Part shown: one piece after another, positions 16,156 to 24,201 of the stretch
Layout: each line of letters starts with the position of its first letter
How positions within the stretch are numbered: position 1 is the stretch's first letter
NCBI GenBank assembly: GCA_026395295.1
Contig: JAPLYZ010000004.1
Coordinates: 1-42,454 of the forward strand
Source: Candidatus Staskawiczbacteria bacterium
Lineage (GTDB): Bacteria > Patescibacteriota > Minisyncoccia > Minisyncoccales > Staskawiczbacteraceae
Direction: 5' to 3'
DNA: 42,454 bases
Made by a program: the position numbers and the translations under genes
The notes under the pieces: model-generated
Told to the model about the DNA's origin: nothing
The model's input: only the letters and a program-made list of their open reading frames with translations
Databases searched by the model: none

Positions 16156-17028
16156 TTATGGAATTTTTATTACTTTTGTTGTTACATTGTCGCCGTCAAC
16201 TTGAACCTCTATATAATTATGAAAATCGTGTTTAGGGTCTATTCCAACTGCCGACCCTCCCGCGCCTCCTGTTATTATGTATCTTACACCATTTTTAACC
16301 CAGTTATAATAAGCGTGTATGTGTCCAAAAAATACAACGTTGGGTTTGTACTTTTCCATTAGACTGGAAAGCTTTTGAACCTCCGGCGAATTGTTCGAAA
16401 GAGCATCTAAATCGTGGTGAGTGCCCTGACGCGGGTCGTAAAACGGAATATGCATAAAAACAAACTTGTGACTGTAATTTTTCTTCAGCTGTTGCCCCAA
16501 CCATAGCATTTGTTCCGCGCCAACAGCGCCGTTGGCATCATTAGCAACAATAAACAGAGAATTTCCATTGCTGAAAGAATAATAAAAGTTACCAAATGTG
16601 TTTAAGTAATACTTGCCTTCATCCCTGGTCAGATCGTGGTTTCCCACGTCCACCAAAAATGGCGTCTTTTCGTTTTTGATCAAATTATAAAAAAATGGCG
16701 GAGAATTATTAGCCGAGCCAACCTCTAAGTCTCCCACATCAATTGCAAAGGAATAATTATTTTCATCCACTTTCTGCAGAATTTTTCTTAAGGTTGCAGA
16801 ATTGCCTCCATTCTCGGGGTTAACATGGCTATCAGACAAAACAGCAAATCTGAATTTATCAGACTGGCTTTGCTGTATCTTCGCTATTTGTTTATGGTTC
16901 CAATCACCTGCCTGTATCTCATTTGCCGGAACAACCGTGTAATGACGTACCGACAACGCAATAAAAACCACAACAAAAAAAAGACAAAAAATACCTGCTG
17001 TTATTTTCAAATTATTGTTCAACTTCAT
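16156..17028 (-). CDS. Membrane-anchored calcineurin-like metallophosphoesterase
   Basis: 290 residues with one N-terminal helix (about 8-28), so the enzyme domain probably faces outward. The two-metal motifs are in order: SDSH (D66, H68), GD (D100), GNHD (N130, H131), the MHIPFYD His near 193, and GHIH near 236-239. The substrate cannot be told. It is just above pilD, nearly overlapping it, and 65 bp below the GT2 gene, so it sits in a transcript of envelope and pilus genes; a role in lipid-linked sugar or phosphate recycling is possible but only inferred. Confidence 0.85.
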   Translation of the reverse strand: MKLNNNLKITAGIFCLFFVVVFIALSVRHYTVVPANEIQAGDWNHKQIAKIQQSQSDKFRFAVLSDSHVNPENGGNSATLRKILQKVDENNYSFAIDVGDLEVGSANNSPPFFYNLIKNEKTPFLVDVGNHDLTRDEGKYYLNTFGNFYYSFSNGNSLFIVANDANGAVGAEQMLWLGQQLKKNYSHKFVFMHIPFYDPRQGTHHDLDALSNNSPEVQKLSSLMEKYKPNVVFFGHIHAYYNWVKNGVRYIITGGAGGSAVGIDPKHDFHNYIEVQVDGDNVTTKVIKIP

Positions 17029-17093
17029 TATTTTATTTTACCATTTTTCTTCATAATAAAAAATAGCGTAGGCACTGCATTAATTGGACAAGG

Positions 17094-17783
17094 TTATTTG
17101 TAGTTGCGATATTTCAGCATTGCAAGAATGCTTTTTGGTCCTTCGCGCCACCAGCGTATTTTTTTACCATCTTGAAAACTGCGTGGATAATAATGTATTG
17201 GAACTTCTTTTATTTTGTAACCCTTCCTTAACGCCTTGCAAGTTACTTCCTCGCAAAACGAAAAACGCTTTTCTTTTAAGTCTAAACTCTCTAAAATGCC
17301 TTTCTTGAAAACTTTATAGCCTGTGTTTATGTCGCTTACATTTGCGCCGTACAAAAAATTGAAAAAAAATGATATTAATCTTCCGCCCCAAAAATATAAA
17401 TTTGACGAGCGCGGATTTTTTATCATATTTCGCGACCCATAAACAATGTCTGTGTCTCCCACAAGAAACGGCTCAATTAAAGCCGGGTAATCTTTCGGGT
17501 CGTACTCTAAATCAGCATCCTGTATTAAAATAAAATCGCCGGAAACAGCGCCAAGTCCTGTTTTTATTGCCACGCCCTTGCCCTGATTTATTTTGTGCTC
17601 TAGCAACTTAAAATCAATTTTACCTTTCAAGCTGGTCAAAATGTCTAAGGTTTTATCAGTTGAACAATCGTCAACAATAATAATTTCTTTCTCAACATGC
17701 AAAGAAACATCTGCAATTCTTTTAATTACTTCCTGAATTGTTTTCTCTTCATTAAAAACCGGAATAATAATTGAAAGCTTCAT
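17094..17783 (-). CDS. GT2 glycosyltransferase, dolichol-phosphate-mannose-synthase type
   Basis: 229 residues, GT-A fold. The N-terminus IIIPVFNEEKT, the D38/D39 pair in IIVDDCSTD, and the metal-binding D89/D91 in QDADLEYDP are clear, as is the GSRN segment. No C-terminal membrane helices of the GtrB type are evident. Relatives move a hexose from a nucleotide sugar to a polyprenyl phosphate, which would feed the STT3 pathway. It starts eight bases after the STT3 gene and is certainly co-transcribed with it. Confidence 0.88.
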   Translation of the reverse strand: MKLSIIIPVFNEEKTIQEVIKRIADVSLHVEKEIIIVDDCSTDKTLDILTSLKGKIDFKLLEHKINQGKGVAIKTGLGAVSGDFILIQDADLEYDPKDYPALIEPFLVGDTDIVYGSRNMIKNPRSSNLYFWGGRLISFFFNFLYGANVSDINTGYKVFKKGILESLDLKEKRFSFCEEVTCKALRKGYKIKEVPIHYYPRSFQDGKKIRWWREGPKSILAMLKYRNYK

Positions 17784-17791
17784 TTTACAGA

Positions 17792-20275
17792 TTAGTTGAT
17801 AACAATTGTTTTGCCTTGTAAAACATCACTTTCCAAGACCTTGATGTTTCTTATGCTATTCCCCATTTTAACCGTATAATCACCGGCTAAAACATCAGAC
17901 TTTTCTTGTTTGCCAGTTGCATAAGGAACAATAAACTCAAAATTACCGTTTTCTGTTTTTAAAACCTGTTGGTAAATAAACTCTCTGTTCTGATTAGTTT
18001 TAACATTTGTTGAAATTATAATTTCAGAGCCAGGAGTTGCTTTGCCTGATATTTTTGCGCCTTTTACATATTCAAAAACTTTTACCTGTTTGGTTGTTTT
18101 ATATTCCTGCCCCCAAAGCACAGTGTTATCGCTTTTTGATTCATAAAGCAGTCTAAAATGGTTAAGCGCCGGAATAAGTAGACTTACTTTATTATCTTTT
18201 ACTATTTTTGACACCAAAGTCATAGAGCCGTCTAGAAAATACAACCTTGTGCTCATTGCCAAATCAAATTTAGTTGGCTCTGCTTCCGAGATGTTGTTGC
18301 TTGTGTATTCTTGCATATTAGCGTTAACCCATTTTAAGTACATCTTAAAACCGTTATTCGGGTCAGACAGAGAATTACTGGCAATAACATATTTTGCTCT
18401 AAGTTGATCTAAATATCCTGTTGCTTTGCTCTCATCTGTGGCAAGAAAAAAAGTTCCTTCGCCGGGCACCACGCTTCCATCGTCATTTATGTAACCAATT
18501 CCCTGTTGAAAGGGGTTGGCAACCGGCATCCTGTGGCTGTAATAGGTTATGTCGTGACCGACATCACACCGTGCCAAAATGCCATATGCCTGCGCAGGAT
18601 ATTGATATGGTTCAACTTTACCTGTCTTTTTATCTATTGGCGGAGCCTTGTATAAGGCATAGTAATCAAGACCGGGGTCAGGAGTATTGTACCTCAACCA
18701 TATTAACGTACTATACCAATCATCGCCAATTATAACCGGACTCTGGGCAGCTTCCACAATGCTTCGCATCAGATCTGGCACGTTAGAGGGGAATGTATTA
18801 TCTATATTAAACGGAAAAGGATAAAGCGAGAAAAAAACCATATTAAAAATTAAAACTGCAGAACTCACATAAAAATAAAAACGCGAGTAAGAACCCTTGG
18901 TAAATTCATTGGCTTTTCTCATAGCCAGCCAACCGAACTTAAAACCCTCGACAATTATAAAGCCGGCCAACAAAGAAATAACAACCGATAAATAGTAAGA
19001 ATTCCTATTCTGGCCAAAAGCAGGGACAATTCCAACAACAAACAAAATAATAGAAGTCCAAACAATAAGCAATAAATGCTCGGGTTTTCTTTCCTTAACA
19101 AATTTATAAAAAATAATGCCAAGAGAAACCAAGGATAGATAAAAAAGAGCTGAAAAATTAGCGAATCCTCCGCGAATTCTTAACGGTGACATTTCCCCAA
19201 TCATTTGCCGGGCAAATTTGTTATCTACCATTCCGGAATTAACCTCTAATGCTATTTTAATTAGTGTATCCCAGACAGCAGGAATTAAAAATCTCAAAAC
19301 AACTGCTAAAATTACCGAGCCTAAAAACAAAACCAACGGTAAAAAATACGCTTTCTTATTTTTCTTTCTTAAATAGTATCCTGCCAACCCCGTTATTAAA
19401 AATGTTAAAATTCCACCGCTAAAACACAAGAAATGCTGTACACTATATATTCTCCCCTGCAAAAAATTAGGATGGCCGAAAAACGGAGCAATCATTAAAA
19501 GCGCAATAAGAAAAATAACGCACCCGGCCAACAAAATCCACTCTTCGTTTTGACCTAAAAGATATTTTATTAAATAATAGGCTATGACAAAACAGAAAAT
19601 TATAAAAAGGAAAAGCAAAGCGCCGGTCCAAACCAAAAAATACATACCTAAAGCAATGCCTGTTAAAATTGTAAACAGCCAGAATTTTTTATCTCTTATT
19701 ACTTCTCTCAAATCTTTCTCTTTCCTGCCAACTATTAAATAAACAAAAAATAACACGGCCAAAGTTGAGAAAAAAACTTCCCCTACATGGTGGTCGGTGT
19801 TGCCCAACAAAGAACGAAACAAAAACGGAGGCATTATGGCAATTAAAAAAGCTGAAAAAACAGCAACTGGCCGAGACCAAATTTTTTTGGCAAAAAAGTA
19901 GACTAAAAACACCACCAAGCTTCCCATAACTGCAGGATAAAAAGGCGCAATTTTATTTATGGCTGCCAGAGTCGGGTGCCCAAGGCATATTAACCAAATA
20001 ATAACTGCCAACAGTTGGTCGTAAAGCGGACCGAAGTGAATATAAGTTCCGTAAGGAAAATAGGTAAAAGGATCAAAGTAAATGCGACTGGGAAAATGAT
20101 TGCCCAAAAGCTCGTTTTCCACAAGACGCATATGATAGACTCCGTCGTCAGCGGAATATTTTACCGGGTCAGACAACACTGTGTTAGAAACAAAAAAAAC
20201 TCGGAGAAACATCGCCAAGCCAAAAATCAAAACCAGCAATCCAAAAATTAAAATTTTTTTATAAGTCGCCTTCAT
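17792..20275 (-). CDS. STT3-family oligosaccharyltransferase
   Basis: 827 residues from the chosen start. STT3/AglB/PglB enzymes move a lipid-linked glycan to Asn in N-x-S/T. About a dozen membrane helices fill residues 10-480; a soluble C-terminal domain follows. The first loop has the DxD-like SADDGVYHMR (near 43-44), then the NTDHHVGE motif (about 159-166). The C-terminal acceptor motif, normally WWDYG, reads RCDVG (569-573) in the matching context GHDITYY-HRMPVANPFQ. I chose the ATG at 20275 because AGGATTA stands before it; an upstream ATG at 20329 would add 18 non-hydrophobic residues. It lies between the AbiEii-like pair and the GT2 gene, inside the pilus locus. Confidence 0.85.
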   Translation of the reverse strand: MKATYKKILIFGLLVLIFGLAMFLRVFFVSNTVLSDPVKYSADDGVYHMRLVENELLGNHFPSRIYFDPFTYFPYGTYIHFGPLYDQLLAVIIWLICLGHPTLAAINKIAPFYPAVMGSLVVFLVYFFAKKIWSRPVAVFSAFLIAIMPPFLFRSLLGNTDHHVGEVFFSTLAVLFFVYLIVGRKEKDLREVIRDKKFWLFTILTGIALGMYFLVWTGALLFLFIIFCFVIAYYLIKYLLGQNEEWILLAGCVIFLIALLMIAPFFGHPNFLQGRIYSVQHFLCFSGGILTFLITGLAGYYLRKKNKKAYFLPLVLFLGSVILAVVLRFLIPAVWDTLIKIALEVNSGMVDNKFARQMIGEMSPLRIRGGFANFSALFYLSLVSLGIIFYKFVKERKPEHLLLIVWTSIILFVVGIVPAFGQNRNSYYLSVVISLLAGFIIVEGFKFGWLAMRKANEFTKGSYSRFYFYVSSAVLIFNMVFFSLYPFPFNIDNTFPSNVPDLMRSIVEAAQSPVIIGDDWYSTLIWLRYNTPDPGLDYYALYKAPPIDKKTGKVEPYQYPAQAYGILARCDVGHDITYYSHRMPVANPFQQGIGYINDDGSVVPGEGTFFLATDESKATGYLDQLRAKYVIASNSLSDPNNGFKMYLKWVNANMQEYTSNNISEAEPTKFDLAMSTRLYFLDGSMTLVSKIVKDNKVSLLIPALNHFRLLYESKSDNTVLWGQEYKTTKQVKVFEYVKGAKISGKATPGSEIIISTNVKTNQNREFIYQQVLKTENGNFEFIVPYATGKQEKSDVLAGDYTVKMGNSIRNIKVLESDVLQGKTIVIN

Positions 20276-20278
20276 TAT

Positions 20279-20309
20279 GCTTAATCCTATCATTAAAAGG
20301 TGATTAAGC
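20279..20309 (-). repeat. Inverted repeat upstream of STT3
   Basis: GCTTAATC and GATTAAGC are perfect 8-bp arms with a 15-nt loop; the downstream arm holds the AGGATTA ribosome-binding sequence of the STT3 gene, so folding would hide it. Confidence 0.4.
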
Positions 20310-20327
20310 AAACATCTCCGACAAAAC

Positions 20328-20357
20328 AAAATAGCGGAGAAAAACCCCGCTATTTTT
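20328..20357 (-). terminator. Terminator of the AbiEii-like toxin/antitoxin transcript
   Basis: AAAATAGCGG and CCGCTATTTT form a perfect 10-bp stem with a 9-nt loop, 25 bases after the toxin stop. It separates this pair from STT3. Confidence 0.7.
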
Positions 20358-20382
20358 ACAGAGCATTGAAAGCCCTATGTTA

Positions 20383-21051
20383 CTATTTCAACTGCTCATC
20401 TAAAAAGTCTTTTGAGTTTTTGATGAAATATTCTCTAATTTCATCTAAAATTTTAGCCTTGCCACTTTCGTTTTTTGAAATTAAAAAAGGCATTAAATTT
20501 TCCATCTTATCAAAACTCTTAAACGATTCGCTCCAAAAACTTCCCTCTGAAAATTTAACTCCAAACTTATTTTCAACAAGTTCGAGCAATTTTAGAGGCG
20601 TAAATTTTGCTTTCTTTATTAGAAAATAAATATCAAAAAGGTCTTTTACTTCATTCCTGTCGAAAAAGGCCATTGTTTTGTTCGCGGCTATGTCATCTAA
20701 AGAATCAATCAATATTCCCTCCCATTTTTTCCTTGGTGTTAGCGCGGGAAAATTATAAAAAACAAACTCTAATCGCACATTTTCTGAATTGGTTAAAAAA
20801 AATTCATACCTGTCAAAAATTTTCTTTCCCTCCACTTTTGATAATTTCAAAACAGATTTTAAATCATTAACAAATCCAGCAACATCGCCATAGCTAAAAG
20901 GAACATCTGAAAAAAAATCCAGGTCAACAGACAAACGATGTTTTAAATAAACAAAAGACAACATTGTGCCACCTGTCCAATAAAACTTTCCGTTCAGGTT
21001 GCTTTCCTTGAATAAATCCAACACTTTTTTTTGAATTGGAAATAGTTCCAT
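20383..21051 (-). CDS. AbiEii/AbiGii-type nucleotidyltransferase toxin
   Basis: 222 residues. The nucleotidyltransferase core is clear: GGTMLS at 27-32, then DLDFFSD with the metal aspartates D43 and D45, and the family's C-terminal segment DIAANKTMAFFDRNEVKDLFDIYFL. Characterised relatives are GTP-binding transferases or tRNA-modifying toxins paired with an antitoxin (type IV in AbiE). It follows a small 74-residue gene by eight bases, the usual antitoxin-toxin order, and has a terminator right after. A complete standalone defence or stabilisation module inside the pilus locus is inferred. Which molecule it modifies is unknown. Confidence 0.82.
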   Translation of the reverse strand: MELFPIQKKVLDLFKESNLNGKFYWTGGTMLSFVYLKHRLSVDLDFFSDVPFSYGDVAGFVNDLKSVLKLSKVEGKKIFDRYEFFLTNSENVRLEFVFYNFPALTPRKKWEGILIDSLDDIAANKTMAFFDRNEVKDLFDIYFLIKKAKFTPLKLLELVENKFGVKFSEGSFWSESFKSFDKMENLMPFLISKNESGKAKILDEIREYFIKNSKDFLDEQLK

Positions 21052-21059
21052 TTTTTTAC

Positions 21060-21284
21060 CTATAGTTTTTCTCCCAAATAATATGCGAGCATCGCTTTTT
21101 TACCAGGGTCTAACCGTTTCGCTATGCGCCTAAAATACTTTTTAATAACCTCTTTTTCCAGCCCCTTATAGTCATCATAATTAATTTTTCTTTCCAAATA
21201 CCAAAGCCACTGGCGGTCGGTTTTCGGCGCCCAGTTTTTTTTGATGTCATAGTCCCAAAATAATTTTTTATTATCCTGTTTCAT
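21060..21284 (-). CDS. Small partner protein of the AbiEii-like toxin, probable antitoxin
   Basis: 74 residues, rich in Trp, Tyr and Lys (FWDYDIKKNW, RQWLWYLERK). I do not recognise a named family. The pattern (W near the start, then a helical LEKEVIKKYFRRIAKRL) resembles short proteins often found directly upstream of AbiEii-type toxins, which supports an antitoxin role by position. The ATG is at 21284, where the promoter predicts the transcript itself to begin, so its mRNA is probably leaderless. Confidence 0.65.
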   Translation of the reverse strand: MKQDNKKLFWDYDIKKNWAPKTDRQWLWYLERKINYDDYKGLEKEVIKKYFRRIAKRLDPGKKAMLAYYLGEKL

Positions 21285-21290
21285 ATTTTT

Positions 21291-21318
21291 ATTATATCAC
21301 AAAACCAGAAGAATTCAA
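21291..21318 (-). promoter_or_regulatory. Promoter of the AbiEii-like pair
   Basis: Minus strand: TTGAAT (21313-21318), 16-bp spacer, TATAAT (21291-21296) with an extended TGA before it. The start site falls at about 21284, on the ATG. Confidence 0.7.
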
Positions 21319-21401
21319 CTTATTGAATGTACCTATTATCACCCAAACAAAATAGAAGGGATTTTCCTCCGCCATTCTCACTAAACTGCCAAAATGCGGT
21401 C

Positions 21402-21845
21402 TTATGGACAAGCAAAACCAGTAAGACTGGATTCCACGCAACTCGTTTTAGCTATTGTTTCCTTAGCTCCACCGCTATCAACACAAAATGCATTAGTTGA
21501 ATCGCTTTGCAGATTAGCGCAAGCGGCAAATAGACTGGAGTTCTCGGTGGTAACAAGTGAAGAGCCGGCAGCTGTTATGGCGTTAGAAATTACATTAACC
21601 TTTGCTGTAGCATTAAAAACTACACTGCCAAAAGCAGTGCAATTAACATTAAGATAATTAGACCCGCACTGGTCATAATAAGTGGCTCCATTTGTTACTA
21701 ACGAAGTCAAGTTTGCTTTTATGGCTGCGTCTTTGCCCTTGGAAATATAACCGGTTACGTTAACTAACACAATTGCCGCCAAGACTGCGATGATGGCAAT
21801 AACCACGATTAACTCAATGATTGTGAAACCTTTTGATTTATTCAT
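21402..21845 (-). CDS. Type IV pilin 1 of the array
   Basis: 147 residues. A short basic leader MNKSKG is followed by FTIIELIVVIAIIAVLAAIV with Glu5, the type III signal cleaved by PilD. The globular domain carries the array's common Cys motif (AAC ... FCVDSGGAK) and further Cys near the C-terminus. Sequons NCT, NAT and NSS are present. The 5' DNA (21748-21834) is nearly identical to pilin 3. It has its own promoter and is separated from pilin 2 by a terminator, so it is expressed apart from the rest. A major pilin is possible; which pilin dominates cannot be told. Confidence 0.9.
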   Translation of the reverse strand: MNKSKGFTIIELIVVIAIIAVLAAIVLVNVTGYISKGKDAAIKANLTSLVTNGATYYDQCGSNYLNVNCTAFGSVVFNATAKVNVISNAITAAGSSLVTTENSSLFAACANLQSDSTNAFCVDSGGAKETIAKTSCVESSLTGFACP

Positions 21846-21886
21846 TTTATATTTTAAAAAACTTTTAATATTAAAACTTATAATTT

Positions 21887-21924
21887 ATTTTACCCCAACA
21901 TTAAAAGTTTATCAACTTTTAATG
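21887..21924 (-). promoter_or_regulatory. Promoter of pilin 1 with an overlapping dyad
   Basis: Minus strand: TTGATA (21910-21915), 17-bp spacer, TAAAAT (21887-21892). A perfect 11-bp inverted repeat with a 4-nt loop (21899-21924) overlaps the -35, as an operator would. Confidence 0.65.
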
Positions 21925-21948
21925 AAAGCTAACCATTCTATCCCACAA

Positions 21949-21980
21949 CAAAAAAAACAGAGCTCAGTGAAGAACTCTGT
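21949..21980 (-). terminator. Terminator between pilin 2 and pilin 1
   Basis: Minus strand: ACAGAG pairs with CTCTGT around a 12-nt loop and is followed by eight T. It ends the pilin 5 to pilin 2 transcript. Confidence 0.75.
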
Positions 21981-22028
21981 CTTTAGTCTCAACTCCCGAG
22001 AACTAACCCACTGATGACTTAGTAATTT

Positions 22029-22475
22029 TTACGGACAAACGGTTGCTGCCCAAGCGGTGACACAAACTGTGTTTGTTATTGTCTTTTTAGCTCCTGTGCT
22101 GTCAACACAATAAGCATGAGTGCTGTCAGACTTTAATTGCCCGCAAGCGGCATATTCAGTAGCGCTAGCATTGCATTTAGATTTTCCGGTATCGCCCCTA
22201 GTACCATCAATCGCTGTCATAGCGGCAGCGACCACGGGGTTGCTACAAAGGCTGGTATAGCTACCTTTATTTGTAGCGTCGCTATCATAATACTGAGCGG
22301 CATTTATCATTACACCGGCTAAATTCCCCTGTATGGATGCGTCCTTACCTTTGTTAATATACTGCGTAACGTTAACTAACACAATTGCCGCCAAGACTGC
22401 GATGATGGCAATAACTACGATTAACTCAATGATTGTGAAACCTTTTTTATCTCCTTTCATTTTGATTGGATTCAT
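22029..22475 (-). CDS. Type IV pilin 2 of the array
   Basis: 148 residues. Leader of about 12 residues ending in KKG, then the same FTIIELIVVIAIIAVLAAIV helix as pilin 1. The mature part differs strongly from its neighbours but keeps AACGQLKSDSTHAYCVDSTGAK and a C-terminal Cys pair. One sequon (NAS). The DNA at 22369-22446 is shared with pilins 1 and 3. Two starts are possible (MNPIKMKG or MKG); both leave the cleavage site intact. A terminator follows the stop. Confidence 0.9.
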   Translation of the reverse strand: MNPIKMKGDKKGFTIIELIVVIAIIAVLAAIVLVNVTQYINKGKDASIQGNLAGVMINAAQYYDSDATNKGSYTSLCSNPVVAAAMTAIDGTRGDTGKSKCNASATEYAACGQLKSDSTHAYCVDSTGAKKTITNTVCVTAWAATVCP

Positions 22476-22568
22476 TTGATTTTATGATGAGCTCGATATT
22501 AAGCTCGCTTATTTTCCCGACCTTTATCTCAATAAAATTCTCTAAAATTATGCGTCTCCTCCTTGCGA

Positions 22569-23030
22569 CTATTTCGTTGTATCACAAATACCCGAGGATG
22601 GACATGCCACAGCGCATGTTATTGGAGTCCCTAATACACCAGTGGTTGTTAATCTCTTGAGTCCCCTATTGTCGACACATAATACGTTGTAGGGGGAATT
22701 ATTCAGGGTTGAACATGCACACCAGTCCTGGGTCGTGGCAGAACCATTTTGAGTCAGAGCGCCTTTGGCATTCGTGATAGCGGCGCTTACGGTCGTTGTG
22801 AAGATAGTAGTTCCAACATAGTCAGTTCCGAACTTACCAGAGTTATTATAAAAATAATCTGAAGCATTAGTAATCAACGTTCCTAAGTTAGCCGTGATTG
22901 CCGCGTCTCTGCCTTTATTAATGTAACCGGTTACGTTAACTAACACAATTGCCGCCAAGACTGCGATGATGGCAATAACTACGATTAACTCAATGATTGT
23001 GAAACCTTTTTTATTTTTAATTGGATTCAT
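22569..23030 (-). CDS. Type IV pilin 3 of the array
   Basis: 153 residues. Leader MNPIKNKKG, then the common FTIIELIVVIAIIAVLAAIV helix. The C-terminal part has WCACSTLNNSPYNVLCVDN, then extra Cys. Sequons NAS, NNS and NGS. The 5' block 22924-23010 matches that of pilin 1 with one change in 87 bases. The gap to pilin 4 is 72 bp of A/T-rich DNA without a clear promoter, so it is probably read from upstream. Confidence 0.9.
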   Translation of the reverse strand: MNPIKNKKGFTIIELIVVIAIIAVLAAIVLVNVTGYINKGRDAAITANLGTLITNASDYFYNNSGKFGTDYVGTTIFTTTVSAAITNAKGALTQNGSATTQDWCACSTLNNSPYNVLCVDNRGLKRLTTTGVLGTPITCAVACPSSGICDTTK

Positions 23031-23102
23031 TTTTTGTTTTTTAAGTTTTTTAATTATTTTACTAAAATTGTTAAGATAATTCTCGACCTTTAATTTTTGA
23101 CT

Positions 23103-23546
23103 TTAATTACACACAGCAGTAGCAAGAATGCATCTGAAAGCGCAACCCAAACTGCTTAATTTTTTATTTCCGCTGGAGTCTACGCAAAATGAATTATTTC
23201 CGTCGCCGGTATCGTATATTATAGAACATGCGCACCATTTTGTATTATCTGCGCTAACTCGACAAGTCCAAGTGCCCCCTAAATTTCCAGCAAAAAGAGC
23301 GTTACTCACGGGTCCACCGCCAGAAGAATCACTACAAAAATTGTTATAACCGCCGTTACCTAGATTGGCGTCTTCAAAATATTTTGTTCCCCTGGTAACT
23401 AATGACGCAAGATTGCCCTCTATTGAAGCGTTCTTTCCTTTATTGATATATTTTGTCACGTTAACCAACACCACTGCCGCTAAGACTGCGATGATGGCAA
23501 TGACCACGATTAACTCAATGATTGTGAAACCCTCGTGTCTCTTCAT
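23103..23546 (-). CDS. Type IV pilin 4 of the array
   Basis: 147 residues from the ATG at 23546, which gives the normal short leader MKRHEG before FTIIELIVVIAIIAVLAAVV. The frame is open for 34 more codons upstream, but that stretch would give an over-long leader and comes partly from a low-complexity repeat, so I exclude it. The mature part has WCACSIIY and NNSFCVDSSGNKK, then four Cys. The 5' DNA (23460-23531) is similar to pilins 1-3 but with more differences, so it is the most diverged of the four near-identical copies. Confidence 0.88.
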   Translation of the reverse strand: MKRHEGFTIIELIVVIAIIAVLAAVVLVNVTKYINKGKNASIEGNLASLVTRGTKYFEDANLGNGGYNNFCSDSSGGGPVSNALFAGNLGGTWTCRVSADNTKWCACSIIYDTGDGNNSFCVDSSGNKKLSSLGCAFRCILATAVCN

Positions 23547-23661
23547 TATTTGATTGTTTAATTTTATAATATGCAAGAACAATACGCAATAGGAGGGATG
23601 TGGATAACTCCAGACCTGCGGGCTGGAATTTCTAATTTCTAATTTCAAATTTCAAATTACT

Positions 23662-24183
23662 TCAGGTGCAATTTGTTTGTGTTGAAGGGTCGGGGCATTG
23701 AGGCGTCAGAAGACTTGGAATGTTTGTTGCGCAGTAACTGCTACAAATATCTTCTTTTACTCCCCTGCTGTCAACGCAAAAGGCATATTTGCTGTCTGTA
23801 AATTTTCTGGCGCAGGCAACCCACGACTGTCCATAATTAGGTTCAACTTTGCAACAAACTCCTTTAGGGTTGGCATCAGAAGTAGTGGCTGTTTCGTTGT
23901 AGCAAGGGGCGCCAGAATTACGGGCTTGGTCTGGCATTTGCAAAAGACTATTTTTGAGAACGCTTCCTGTGGTTTGGGTTGGATCACAAAGGCCTGCGTA
24001 GCTGTTTCCGTTGCCGTTATAATAAACTTCACCTGCTGGAACCAAAACAGCCAAATTTCCGGAAATATTTGAATCCTTGCCCTTGCCTATATACTGGCTA
24101 ACGCCAAACATAATTATCACAGACAATATGGCAATAATCATTATAACAACAACTAATTCTATAAGGGTGAAACCTTTGTTCAT
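23662..24183 (-). CDS. Type IV pilin 5 of the array
   Basis: 173 residues, the longest and most divergent in the array. Leader MNKG, then FTLIELVVVIMIIAILSVII with Glu5. The C-terminal domain is rich in Cys: CCKVEPNYGQSWVACARK, AFCVDSRGVK, SSYC and others, and has sequons NIS, NET and NCT. The first pilin after pilC (18 bp gap), so it should be the one most tightly tied to the assembly genes. Its 5' DNA lacks the long identity shared by pilins 1-4. Confidence 0.9.
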   Translation of the reverse strand: MNKGFTLIELVVVIMIIAILSVIIMFGVSQYIGKGKDSNISGNLAVLVPAGEVYYNGNGNSYAGLCDPTQTTGSVLKNSLLQMPDQARNSGAPCYNETATTSDANPKGVCCKVEPNYGQSWVACARKFTDSKYAFCVDSRGVKEDICSSYCATNIPSLLTPQCPDPSTQTNCT

Positions 24184-24201
24184 AAATAATTTTTATTTTG
24201 T

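Noticed and set aside
23624-23661. Low-complexity atttct/atttca repeats before pilin 4, considered as a satellite or origin-like repeat
   Set aside because: Short, imperfect and A/T-rich; no DnaA-box or iteron pattern.
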